Source: Sphingomonas sp. SORGH_AS_0879 (GTDB lineage Bacteria; Pseudomonadota; Alphaproteobacteria; Sphingomonadales; Sphingomonadaceae). From it: a stretch of DNA of 64,000 nucleotides. The translations under genes were made by a program, and so were the position numbers. Numbering within the stretch: the stretch's first letter is position 1; every line of letters starts with the position of its first letter. Below are positions 35,220-43,012 of this stretch, piece by piece. Below the pieces are notes generated by a model that searched no databases, was not told the DNA's origin, and was given only the letters and a program-made list of their open reading frames with translations. The stretch spans positions 3,185,001 through 3,249,000 of the forward strand of contig NZ_JAUTBJ010000002.1 of NCBI RefSeq assembly GCF_030819175.1. Reading direction: 5' to 3'.

Positions 35220-36476
35220 ATGGCGACGGCATTCTGGAACGACACCGAAAAGACAAAGCCCGATAGCGGGGCCGATGACGGCGGCTTCTGGTCGAGCGGC
35301 CATACGCCGACCCTGATCGCGGCGTTCCTCTATTTCGACCTGGCCTTCATGGTCTGGGTGCTGCTGGGCCCCCTCGCCCCCCAGATCGCGACCAGCCTGG
35401 GGCTGACCCCGGCGCAAAAGGGCGTGATGGTCGCGGTGCCGACGCTGGCGGGTGCGATCCTGCGCGTGGTCAACGGCCTGCTGGTCGACCGGATCGGGCC
35501 GAAGCGCGCGGGAGCGATCAGCCAGATCATCGTGATCGCCGGGCTGTTTTCCGCCTGGGCGCTGGGCGTGACCAGCTTCGGCGGCACGCTGGCGCTGGGC
35601 GTGGTGCTGGGCTTTGCGGGTGCGAGCTTCGCCATCGCCCTGCCGCTCGCCAGCCGCTGGTATCCGCCCGAGCATCAGGGCAAGGCGATGGGCCTGGCGG
35701 GCATGGGCAATTCGGGCACCGTGCTGGCCGCGCTGTTCGCGCCTGCGCTGGCCAAGCTGTTCGGTTGGAACGCGGTGCTGGGCCTCGCTTGCCTGCCGCT
35801 GAGCCTCGTCTTCATTGCCTATATGATCATAGCCAAGGACGCGCCGGGCGCACCGCTGCCGCGCCGTCTGGTCGAGTATCTCGCGCCGCTGAAACAGGCC
35901 GATGCCTGGTGGCTGATGGGCTTCTATGCCGTCACCTTTGGCGGGTTCGTGGGCCTCGCCGCCAGCCTGCCCATCTATTTCACCGACCGGTTCGGCCTGA
36001 CCCCGGTTCAGGCGGGTTACGCCACCGCCGCCTGCGTCTTCGCCGGATCGCTGGTACGACCGATGGGCGGCGCGCTGGCCGATGCGATCGGGGGCGTGAA
36101 GGCGCTGATGGCCGTCTTCGCCGCCGCCGCCGTCACGCTGACGGGCGTGGCGATGGTCGACGGCTTTGCCGCCTCGCTCGCGCTGTTCGTCCTCTCCATG
36201 CTGGCGCTGGGCGTCGGCAACGGATCGGTGTTCCAGCTGGTGCCGCAGCGCTTCGCCGCCGAGATCGGCGTGATGACCGGGCTGGTCGGCATGGCGGGCG
36301 GTATCGGCGGCTTCTACCTCGCCTCGTCGCTGGGCATCGCCAAGCAGTGGACCGGCAGTTTCTCCAGCGGCTTCCTGATCTTCGCCAGTCTCGCGCTCGT
36401 AGCGCTGGCGGGCCTGATGCTGGTCAAGACCCGCTGGCGCCGCAGCTGGGGCGCGGCCGAGGGCGTGCGGATCTGA
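35220..36476 (+). CDS. NarK/NasA-type nitrate/nitrite MFS transporter
   Basis: The 418-residue transporter has about twelve membrane helices and belongs to the nitrate/nitrite porter branch of the major facilitator superfamily. The family's glycine-rich signatures are visible in helix 5 (GLAGMGNSGTVLAALF) and helix 11 (GLVGMAGGIGGFYLA), and substrate-binding arginines lie in helices 2 and 8. The ATG at 35220 is chosen because it follows GTGGGGAC and lies beyond the leader terminator. A more upstream in-frame ATG at 35103 would place the terminator inside the coding region. It is the first gene after the NasT-controlled leader and supplies substrate to the reductases downstream. Confidence 0.93.
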   Translation: MATAFWNDTEKTKPDSGADDGGFWSSGHTPTLIAAFLYFDLAFMVWVLLGPLAPQIATSLGLTPAQKGVMVAVPTLAGAILRVVNGLLVDRIGPKRAGAISQIIVIAGLFSAWALGVTSFGGTLALGVVLGFAGASFAIALPLASRWYPPEHQGKAMGLAGMGNSGTVLAALFAPALAKLFGWNAVLGLACLPLSLVFIAYMIIAKDAPGAPLPRRLVEYLAPLKQADAWWLMGFYAVTFGGFVGLAASLPIYFTDRFGLTPVQAGYATAACVFAGSLVRPMGGALADAIGGVKALMAVFAAAAVTLTGVAMVDGFAASLALFVLSMLALGVGNGSVFQLVPQRFAAEIGVMTGLVGMAGGIGGFYLASSLGIAKQWTGSFSSGFLIFASLALVALAGLMLVKTRWRRSWGAAEGVRI

Positions 36477-36504
36477 TGCTTTTCCTCTTCCACGGATCGA
36501 ACCG

Positions 36505-39000
36505 ATGAAACACGAAGTCCTGAGCGCCGCCAAGGCCGACACCCGCGAGCACTTGATCGTCATCGGCAACGGCATGGCCGGTTGCCGCGCGGTCGAGGAA
36601 TTACTGGCGCGCGATCCCGCACGCTACCGCATCACCATCTTCGGTGCCGAACCGCTGGTGAACTATAACCGGATCATGCTGTCGCCGGTGCTGGCGGGGG
36701 AGAAGACGTTCGACGAGATCGTCATCAACGGGCTGGACTGGTATGCCGACAACGGCATCACCCTGGTCAGCGGCGATCCCGTCACCGCGATCGACCGCGA
36801 GGCGCGGACGGTGACCGCCAAGAGCGGCATGGTGCTGGATTATGACCGGCTGCTGATCGCGACCGGTTCCGACCCGTTCATCATCCCGGTGCCCGGCCAC
36901 GACCTGCCCGGCGTCATCAGCTTCCGCGACATGAAGGATGTCGAGCATATGCTCGCCGCCGCCGAAGCCGCCCGATCAAAGGGGGGTGGCAGCGCGGTGG
37001 TGATCGGCGGCGGCCTGCTCGGGCTGGAGGCGGCGCATGGCCTGTCGCTTCGCGGCATGAAGGTGACGGTGCTCCACCTGATGCCGACCCTGATGGAGCG
37101 GCAGTTGGACGAGGCGGCGGGCTGGCTGCTCAAACAGGCGCTGGAGGCGCGGGGCCAGACCGTGCTGTGCGGCGCGGACACCGCCGAAATCGTCGGCGAC
37201 GGCAAGGTCACGGGCGTTCGCCTTAAGGACGGGCGCGAGATCCCCGCCGATCTGGTGGTGATGGCGGTCGGCATCCGCCCCTCGGTCGCGCTCGCCCGCG
37301 CCGCTGGCCTCGAGGTCGGGCGCGGGATCAAGGTGGACGATCATATGGTCACCTCCGACCCGCGCATCCTGGCGGTCGGCGAGTGCGTCGAGCATGATGG
37401 GCAGGTGTACGGGCTGGTCGCGCCGCTCTGGGACATGTGCCGCTCACTCGCCGATGCGCTGACCGGCGCACCCTCCGGCTATCGCCCCACCGCCACCGCG
37501 ACCAAGCTGAAGGTCGCCGGGCTGGACGTCTTCTCGGCGGGTGATTTCGGTGGCGGCGACGGCGCGGAGGACATCGTGCTGCGCGACGCGAGCCGCGGCA
37601 TCTACAAGCGCGTCGTGGTCAGGGACGACCGCATCGTCGGCGCGGTGCTGTACGGCGATACCGCCGACGGCAACTGGTATTTCGACCTGCTGAAGAAGGG
37701 CGAGAGCGTCGCCGACATGCGCGACGCGCTGATCTTCGGCCAGGCCTTCGCCTCGGGAGGGGGGCAGGCGGACCCTAAGTCGGCCGTTGCGGCGCTTTCC
37801 GACGAGGCGGAAATCTGCGGCTGCAACGGCGTGACCAAGGGCAAGGTCTTCGCCTGTATCGACGGCGGCGCGCACAGCCTGGATGCGGTCCGCTCCGGCT
37901 GCAAGGCCTCGGCGAGCTGCGGATCGTGCACCGGCATCGTCGAGAACCTGCTGGCCTTGCGGCTCGGCGGCGAGGTCGAGGCGGGGCCGAAGACCATGTG
38001 CAAATGTACCAGCTTCGGCCATGACGATGTCCGTCGCGAAATCGTCGCCCAAGGAATGCAGTCGATCCCCGAGGTGATGCAGAAGCTGCACTGGTCGACG
38101 CCCGACGGCTGTTCGTCCTGCCGCCCGGCGCTCAATTACTATCTGCTCTGCGCGCGGCCCGGCGAGTATGTCGACGACCAGCAGAGCCGCTTCGTCAACG
38201 AGCGGATGCACGCCAACATCCAGAAGGACGGCACCTATTCGGTGGTGCCGCGCATGTGGGGCGGGATCACCAGCCCCAAGGAACTGCGCGCGATCGCCGA
38301 TGTGGTCGAGAAGTTCAACGCGCCGATGGTCAAGGTGACCGGCGGCCAGCGGCTCGACATCTTCGGCATCAAGAAGGAGGATCTGCCCGCCGTCTGGGCC
38401 GACCTGAACGCCGCCGGCATGGTCAGCGGCCATGCCTATGGCAAGAGCTTGCGGACGGTGAAGACCTGTGTCGGCTCCGAATGGTGCCGTTTCGGCACGC
38501 AGGATTCGACTGGCCTCGGCGTCAAGCTGGAACGGGCGACCTGGGGCAGTTGGATGCCGCACAAGTTCAAGATCGCGGTGTCGGGCTGCCCGCGCAACTG
38601 CGCCGAGGCGACGATCAAGGATTTCGGCGTGGTCTGCGTCGACTCGGGCTATGAACTCCATGTCGGCGGCAATGGCGGGATCAAGGTCCGCGCCACCGAC
38701 CTGCTCTGCAAGGTCGCGACCGAGGAAGAGGCGATGGAGATGTGCGCCGCCTTCATCCAGCTCTACCGCGAGGAGGCGCGCTATCTGGAACGCACCGCGC
38801 CGTGGATCGAGCGGGTCGGGCTGGCCTATATCCAGTCGCGGCTGCTCCCCGATGCGGAGGCGCGCGCGGACCTCGCTCGCCGCTTCTTCCACTCGCAGCA
38901 ATTCTCGCAGGAAGACCCCTGGGCCGAGCGCGTCGCCGGGGCCGAACGCGAAATCCATGCGCCGATGGCGCGCTTCCAGCCGGTTGGAGAGATGGCATGA
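36505..39000 (+). CDS. nirB: Assimilatory NAD(P)H nitrite reductase, large subunit
   Basis: The 831-residue cytoplasmic enzyme reduces nitrite to ammonium with six electrons. An N-terminal FAD/NAD(P)H-binding oxidoreductase part (VIGNGMAGCRAVEEL near 15, VVIGGGLLGLEAA near 170) is followed by a BFD-like [2Fe-2S] region (CGCNGVTKGKV and SCGSCTG). The ferredoxin-like and sirohaem domains carry [4Fe-4S]/sirohaem cysteines C655, C661 (TCVGSEWC), C695 and C699 (SGCPRNC). Length and order match NirB. The stop overlaps the nirD start as ATGA. Sirohaem would be made with the cobA product downstream. Confidence 0.95.
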   Translation: MKHEVLSAAKADTREHLIVIGNGMAGCRAVEELLARDPARYRITIFGAEPLVNYNRIMLSPVLAGEKTFDEIVINGLDWYADNGITLVSGDPVTAIDREARTVTAKSGMVLDYDRLLIATGSDPFIIPVPGHDLPGVISFRDMKDVEHMLAAAEAARSKGGGSAVVIGGGLLGLEAAHGLSLRGMKVTVLHLMPTLMERQLDEAAGWLLKQALEARGQTVLCGADTAEIVGDGKVTGVRLKDGREIPADLVVMAVGIRPSVALARAAGLEVGRGIKVDDHMVTSDPRILAVGECVEHDGQVYGLVAPLWDMCRSLADALTGAPSGYRPTATATKLKVAGLDVFSAGDFGGGDGAEDIVLRDASRGIYKRVVVRDDRIVGAVLYGDTADGNWYFDLLKKGESVADMRDALIFGQAFASGGGQADPKSAVAALSDEAEICGCNGVTKGKVFACIDGGAHSLDAVRSGCKASASCGSCTGIVENLLALRLGGEVEAGPKTMCKCTSFGHDDVRREIVAQGMQSIPEVMQKLHWSTPDGCSSCRPALNYYLLCARPGEYVDDQQSRFVNERMHANIQKDGTYSVVPRMWGGITSPKELRAIADVVEKFNAPMVKVTGGQRLDIFGIKKEDLPAVWADLNAAGMVSGHAYGKSLRTVKTCVGSEWCRFGTQDSTGLGVKLERATWGSWMPHKFKIAVSGCPRNCAEATIKDFGVVCVDSGYELHVGGNGGIKVRATDLLCKVATEEEAMEMCAAFIQLYREEARYLERTAPWIERVGLAYIQSRLLPDAEARADLARRFFHSQQFSQEDPWAERVAGAEREIHAPMARFQPVGEMA

Positions 39001-39335
39001 TTGGCGAGTGGCTCGATATCGGCTGGGTCGAGGAAATCCCCCTGCGCGGTGCCCGCACGGTCCAGGTCGAGGGCGGCGACGACATCGCCGTCTTCCGCAC
39101 CGGCGAGAACAGCGTCTTCGCGCTGCTCGACCGCTGCCCGCACAAGCATGGCCGCCTCAGCCAGGGCATCGTCCATGGCGGTGCGGTGGCGTGCCCGCTG
39201 CACAATTGGCGGATTTCGCTCAGCACCGGCGAAGCGCTGGGCGAGGACAAGGGCTGCACCCCGACCGTGCCGGTGAAGATCAGCGGCGGCCGCGTGCTGA
39301 TCTGCCGCGCCTCGACGCTGAAGGCGGCGGCGTGA
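38997..39335 (+). CDS. nirD: Nitrite reductase small subunit (Rieske-type)
   Basis: The 112-residue protein is a one-domain Rieske-like fold. C47 and H49 (CPHKHG) and C66 and H69 (CPLHNW) form a complete C-x-H...C-x2-H ligand set, so a real [2Fe-2S] cluster is likely. Some NirD proteins have lost these ligands. The ATG at 38997 overlaps the nirB stop by 4 nt. A longer upstream reading frame is only the continuation through nirB. The gene is followed by 142 nt that contain a palindromic repeat. Confidence 0.93.
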   Translation: MIGEWLDIGWVEEIPLRGARTVQVEGGDDIAVFRTGENSVFALLDRCPHKHGRLSQGIVHGGAVACPLHNWRISLSTGEALGEDKGCTPTVPVKISGGRVLICRASTLKAAA

Positions 39336-39345
39336 TGCGAGCGCA

Positions 39346-39470
39346 ATTCCTCTCCTGCAAGGGGAGGTGGCAGGCCGAAGGCCTGACGGAGGGGTGTCGA
39401 CCTCCCCATAGCGCGACACCCCTCCACCACGCCCTGTCGGGCGCGGTCCCCCTCCCCTTGCAGGGGAGGA
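39346..39470. repeat. Palindromic intergenic repeat, copy 2, inside the nitrate operon
   Basis: The element starts ATTCCTCTCCTGCAAGGGGAGG and ends CCTCCCCTTGCAGGGGAGG, so the two ends are inverted copies. Internal hairpins include CAGGCCGAAGGCCTG. It is related to the element at 10306-10433. Its right end supplies the GGGGAGGA sequence that lies 7 nt before the start codon of the nitrate reductase gene, so it appears to serve as that gene's ribosome-binding site. Confidence 0.65.
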
Positions 39471-39477
39471 ATGACGT

Positions 39478-42075
39478 ATGACGATCCGCACCACCTGCGC
39501 CTATTGCGGCGTCGGCTGCGGCATCCGCGCGACCGTGACCGGCGACCGGCAGGTCAGGATCGAGGGCGATCCCGACCACCCCGCCAATCGCGGCAGGCTC
39601 TGTTCCAAGGGCACCCATCTGGGCGAGACGGTCGGGCTGGAGGGCCGCCTGCTCCACCCGATGATCGGCAAGCGCCGCGCGTCGTGGGACAAGGCGCTCG
39701 ACCTCGTGGCCAAGCGCTTCCGCGACACCATCGCGCAGCACGGCCCCGACAGCGTCGCCTTCTACGTCTCGGGCCAGTTGCTCACCGAAGACTATTACGT
39801 CGCCAACAAGCTGATGAAGGGGTTCATCGGCTCCGCGAACATCGACACCAATTCGCGCCTCTGCATGTCGAGCGCGGTCGCGGGCCACAATCGCGCGTTC
39901 GGCGAGGACGTGGTGCCCGCCTCCTATGAGGACATCGACGCCGCCGACCTGATCGTGCTGGTCGGCAGCAATACCGCCTGGTGCCACCCGATCGTCTATC
40001 AGCGCATCCGTGCGCGCTGCGACGCGGGCGCGAAGCTGGTGGTGATCGACCCGCGCCGTACCGAGACGGCGGAACAGGCCGACCTCCACCTCGCGATCCG
40101 GCCGGGCAGCGACGTGGCGCTGATGAACGGCGCGCTCGCCTGGGCGCGGACGGCGGGGGTGGTGGACGAGGATTTCCTCAGCGCCTCGCTCACCGTGCCC
40201 GAGGATTTCTGGACCGTGCTGGACAAAGGCAGCGATCTCTGGTCGGTCGCCAAGACCTGCGACGTCGCCCCCGCCGACCTGCGTCGCTTCTACGAATGGT
40301 TCGCCGCCACCCCGCGCACCGTCACGCTGTTCAGCCAGGGCATCAACCAGTCGACCGCCGGCACCGATCAGGTCAACGCGATCCTCAACCTGCACCTCGC
40401 GACGGGGCGGATCGGCAAACCGGGCGCGGCTCCCTTCTCGATCACCGGCCAGCCCAATGCGATGGGCGGGCGCGAAGTGGGCGGGCTCGCCTCGACGCTG
40501 GCGGCGCATATGGATTTCGCGCCAGACAACCGCGCGCGGGTGCAGCGTTTCTGGGCCTCCCCCGGCATCGCCTCCAAGCCGGGGCTCAAGGCGGTCGATC
40601 TGTTCCGCGAACTGGGCCAGGGCCGGATCAAGGCGCTGTGGATCATGGCGACCAACCCCGCCGTGTCGATGCCCGATGCCGGTTCGGTACGCGAGGCGCT
40701 GGCCGCCTGCCCCTTCGTCGTGGTCAGCGACGTGATCGCCGAGACCGACAGTTCCACCTATGCGCATGTCCGCCTGCCCGCCGCCGCCTGGGGCGAGAAG
40801 GACGGCACCGTCACCAATAGCGACCGCACGATCAGCCGCCAGCGTGCGTTCCTCCCCCTGCCCGGCGAGGCCAGGCCCGACTGGTGGATCGTCAAGGAAG
40901 TCGGCCGCCGCATGGGCTGGAAGACCGCCTTTTCCTATGACCGCCCCGCCGAGATCTGGCGCGAGCATTGCCGCCTGTCCGCCTATGAGAATGACGGCAC
41001 CCGCCTGTTCGCGCTGCCCGGCCGGTCGAGCGGCGGCCATGCCGAATATGACGCGATGGAACCGTTCCGCTGGGGCGGCACGCCCTTCGCCGATGGCCGT
41101 TTCCCGACGCCGGACGGTCGCGCACGGCTGGTGCCGGTCGTGCAGAAGCCGATCCCGGCCCCCTTGCGCGACTGGCCGATGACGCTCAACACCGGGCGTT
41201 ATCGCGACCACTGGCATACGATGACCCGCACCGGCCTCGCCCCCAAGCTGGCGCGCCACCGCGAGGAACCCTTGGTCGAGGTCCACCCCGACGATGCCGC
41301 ACGGCTGGACCTGACCGATGGCGGCTTGGCGCGCGTCGGCACGCCGCAGGGGGAAAGCCTGTACCGCGTGTCGGTCGTCGCCAGCCAGCGGCCAGGCGAG
41401 CTGTTCGTGCCGATCCACTGGACCGACCGCACCGCCACCGGCGGGCGCACCGGCCTGTTGCCGCGACCGCTGACCGACCCCTATTCAGGCCAGCCCGGCT
41501 TCAAGCGCACTCCCGCCAGCATCGCGCCCGTCGCGACCCGCTGGCGCGGCTTCGCCATCTTGTCGGGTGAGGCGAATACGCCGCCGGACTGCCTCTGGGC
41601 GACGCGCATCGCGGTCCCCGGCGGCTGGCTGTGGGAGGTGGCGGGTGACGGCGATCCGGTAACGCTGGACGCCATGCTCCCCAAGGGGCAGCGGATCGAG
41701 GCCAGCGACCCCGCGCGCGGATCGCGCCGCGTCGCCGTGATCGCCGAGCACAGGCTCGCCGCCGTCCTGTTCGTCACCGAATGCGGCGAACTGCCCGGCC
41801 GCGACTGGTTGATCACGCAATTGAGCGCGGCCGACGTGGCCCCCAATATCCTCGCCGGTCGCGCGCCCGGTGCCCAGTTCGAACGCGGCGCGATCGTCTG
41901 TGCCTGTTTCGACATCGGAGTCCGCACGATCGTCTCCGCCATCCGCGACCAGCAACTCGCCGACGTCGCCGCCATCGGCGCGGCGCTGGGTGCGGGCACC
42001 AATTGCGGATCGTGCCGCCCCGCCCTCGCCCGCCTGCTCGCCGAAACCCAGGAGCCCGCCCATGCGCATGGATGA
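39478..42075 (+). CDS. nasA: Assimilatory nitrate reductase catalytic subunit
   Basis: The 865-residue molybdoenzyme reduces nitrate to nitrite in the cytoplasm. The N-terminal [4Fe-4S] cluster is bound by C7, C10, C14 (CAYCGVGC) and C42 (LCSKG). The bis-MGD domains follow, with the Mo-ligating region NSRLCMSSAVAGH and the GQPNAMGGREVGG block. The molybdopterin dinucleotide-binding C-terminal domain contains TLNTGRYRDHWHTMTRTG. A BFD-like [2Fe-2S] extension at the very end is bound by C808, C810, C843 and C846, as in NasA-type enzymes that receive electrons from a separate reductase. No Tat signal is present. The last codons overlap the start of cobA. Confidence 0.94.
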   Translation: MTIRTTCAYCGVGCGIRATVTGDRQVRIEGDPDHPANRGRLCSKGTHLGETVGLEGRLLHPMIGKRRASWDKALDLVAKRFRDTIAQHGPDSVAFYVSGQLLTEDYYVANKLMKGFIGSANIDTNSRLCMSSAVAGHNRAFGEDVVPASYEDIDAADLIVLVGSNTAWCHPIVYQRIRARCDAGAKLVVIDPRRTETAEQADLHLAIRPGSDVALMNGALAWARTAGVVDEDFLSASLTVPEDFWTVLDKGSDLWSVAKTCDVAPADLRRFYEWFAATPRTVTLFSQGINQSTAGTDQVNAILNLHLATGRIGKPGAAPFSITGQPNAMGGREVGGLASTLAAHMDFAPDNRARVQRFWASPGIASKPGLKAVDLFRELGQGRIKALWIMATNPAVSMPDAGSVREALAACPFVVVSDVIAETDSSTYAHVRLPAAAWGEKDGTVTNSDRTISRQRAFLPLPGEARPDWWIVKEVGRRMGWKTAFSYDRPAEIWREHCRLSAYENDGTRLFALPGRSSGGHAEYDAMEPFRWGGTPFADGRFPTPDGRARLVPVVQKPIPAPLRDWPMTLNTGRYRDHWHTMTRTGLAPKLARHREEPLVEVHPDDAARLDLTDGGLARVGTPQGESLYRVSVVASQRPGELFVPIHWTDRTATGGRTGLLPRPLTDPYSGQPGFKRTPASIAPVATRWRGFAILSGEANTPPDCLWATRIAVPGGWLWEVAGDGDPVTLDAMLPKGQRIEASDPARGSRRVAVIAEHRLAAVLFVTECGELPGRDWLITQLSAADVAPNILAGRAPGAQFERGAIVCACFDIGVRTIVSAIRDQQLADVAAIGAALGAGTNCGSCRPALARLLAETQEPAHAHG

Positions 42076-42859
42076 TTTTCCCGCCGGTTCGGTCTGGCTG
42101 GTCGGCGCGGGGCCGGGCGATCCCGACCTGCTGACCCGCAAGGCCGAACGGCTGATCGCCGCCGCCGATATCGTCTTTTACGACGCGCTGGTCGGACCCG
42201 GCATCCTGGCGCTGATCCCCGACACGACCGAAATCTACAGCGTCGGCAAGCGCTCGGGCCGCCACTCCAAGGACCAGGGCACGATCGACAGCCTGATCGT
42301 TGCAGCAGCACTGTCGGGAAAGCGCGTCGTCCGGTTGAAGGGCGGCGACCCGTCGATCTTCGGCCGTTCGACCGAGGAGATCGACGCCTGCCGCGCCGCC
42401 GGGATCGCGGTCCAGGTCTGCCCCGGCATCACGGCGGCGAGCGCGGCGGCGGCCTCGGGCAGCATCTCGCTGACCCTGCGCGGCCTGTCACGCCGTCTGA
42501 CCCTGGTCACCGCGCATTTGCGGGAGGGCGAGCCCCTGTCGCTCGACTGGCAGGCACTCGCCGCCCCCGATGCGACGCTGGCCGTCTATATGGGCCGCGC
42601 CGCCGCGCCGGAGATCGCACGCCGGCTGATCGCGGCGGGCATGCCGCCCGAAACGCCGGTGATGATCGCGGTGAACGTCTCGCTACCGACCGAAAGGCTG
42701 ATCACCGGTCGCCTCGACGCGCTGGGCTTCCTGACGCGCACCATCGGCGACAGGGACCCCGCCCTGCTCCTGATCGGCAAAGCGATCGGCGCACGCCGGG
42801 CGGGCGGTGGTCTTCACTCGGGCCAATGCTCGACCTTGACAGCCCCGGACGTTCGTTAG
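42062..42859 (+). CDS. cobA: Uroporphyrinogen-III C-methyltransferase (SUMT)
   Basis: The 265-residue enzyme methylates uroporphyrinogen III at C2 and C7 to give precorrin-2, the entry to sirohaem and cobalamin. The SAM-binding and family motifs are visible: VGAGPGDPDLLT, VRLKGGDPSIFGR, CPGITAASAAAA and YMGRAA. The ATG at 42062 lies 14 nt before the end of the nitrate reductase gene, and an ATG two codons later is also possible. Co-expression with nirB makes sense because nitrite reductase needs sirohaem. No CysG-type dehydrogenase/ferrochelatase domain is attached, so the later steps must be encoded elsewhere. Confidence 0.93.
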   Translation: MRMDDFPAGSVWLVGAGPGDPDLLTRKAERLIAAADIVFYDALVGPGILALIPDTTEIYSVGKRSGRHSKDQGTIDSLIVAAALSGKRVVRLKGGDPSIFGRSTEEIDACRAAGIAVQVCPGITAASAAAASGSISLTLRGLSRRLTLVTAHLREGEPLSLDWQALAAPDATLAVYMGRAAAPEIARRLIAAGMPPETPVMIAVNVSLPTERLITGRLDALGFLTRTIGDRDPALLLIGKAIGARRAGGGLHSGQCSTLTAPDVR

Positions 42860-42918
42860 CTTCCACGTCGCCCAGGACCACTTGCGGCGGATATCCATCC
42901 ATCGCCCGATGAGTCATT

Positions 42919-42951
42919 CAGGCCCCGCCCCCTTCAAGGTGGCGGGGCCTG
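42919..42951. terminator. Inverted repeat between cobA and the giant adhesin gene
   Basis: CAGGCCCCGCC pairs with GGCGGGGCCTG (11 bp) across an 11-nt loop. It lies in the 153-nt gap between the convergent ends of cobA and the giant gene. There is no T-run on either side, so it is a candidate transcription stop of uncertain mechanism. Confidence 0.45.
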
Positions 42952-43012
42952 CAATGTCATTCCTTTATTCGGGCGCCGCCACCGACGACGCCCAATTCCT
43001 GCCTCACCTCAC

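Noticed and set aside
35013..36575. Minus-strand 520-codon frame opposite the nitrate transporter
   Set aside because: The plus strand encodes a complete 12-helix transporter. The antisense product is a polar, Arg/Gln/His-rich shadow.
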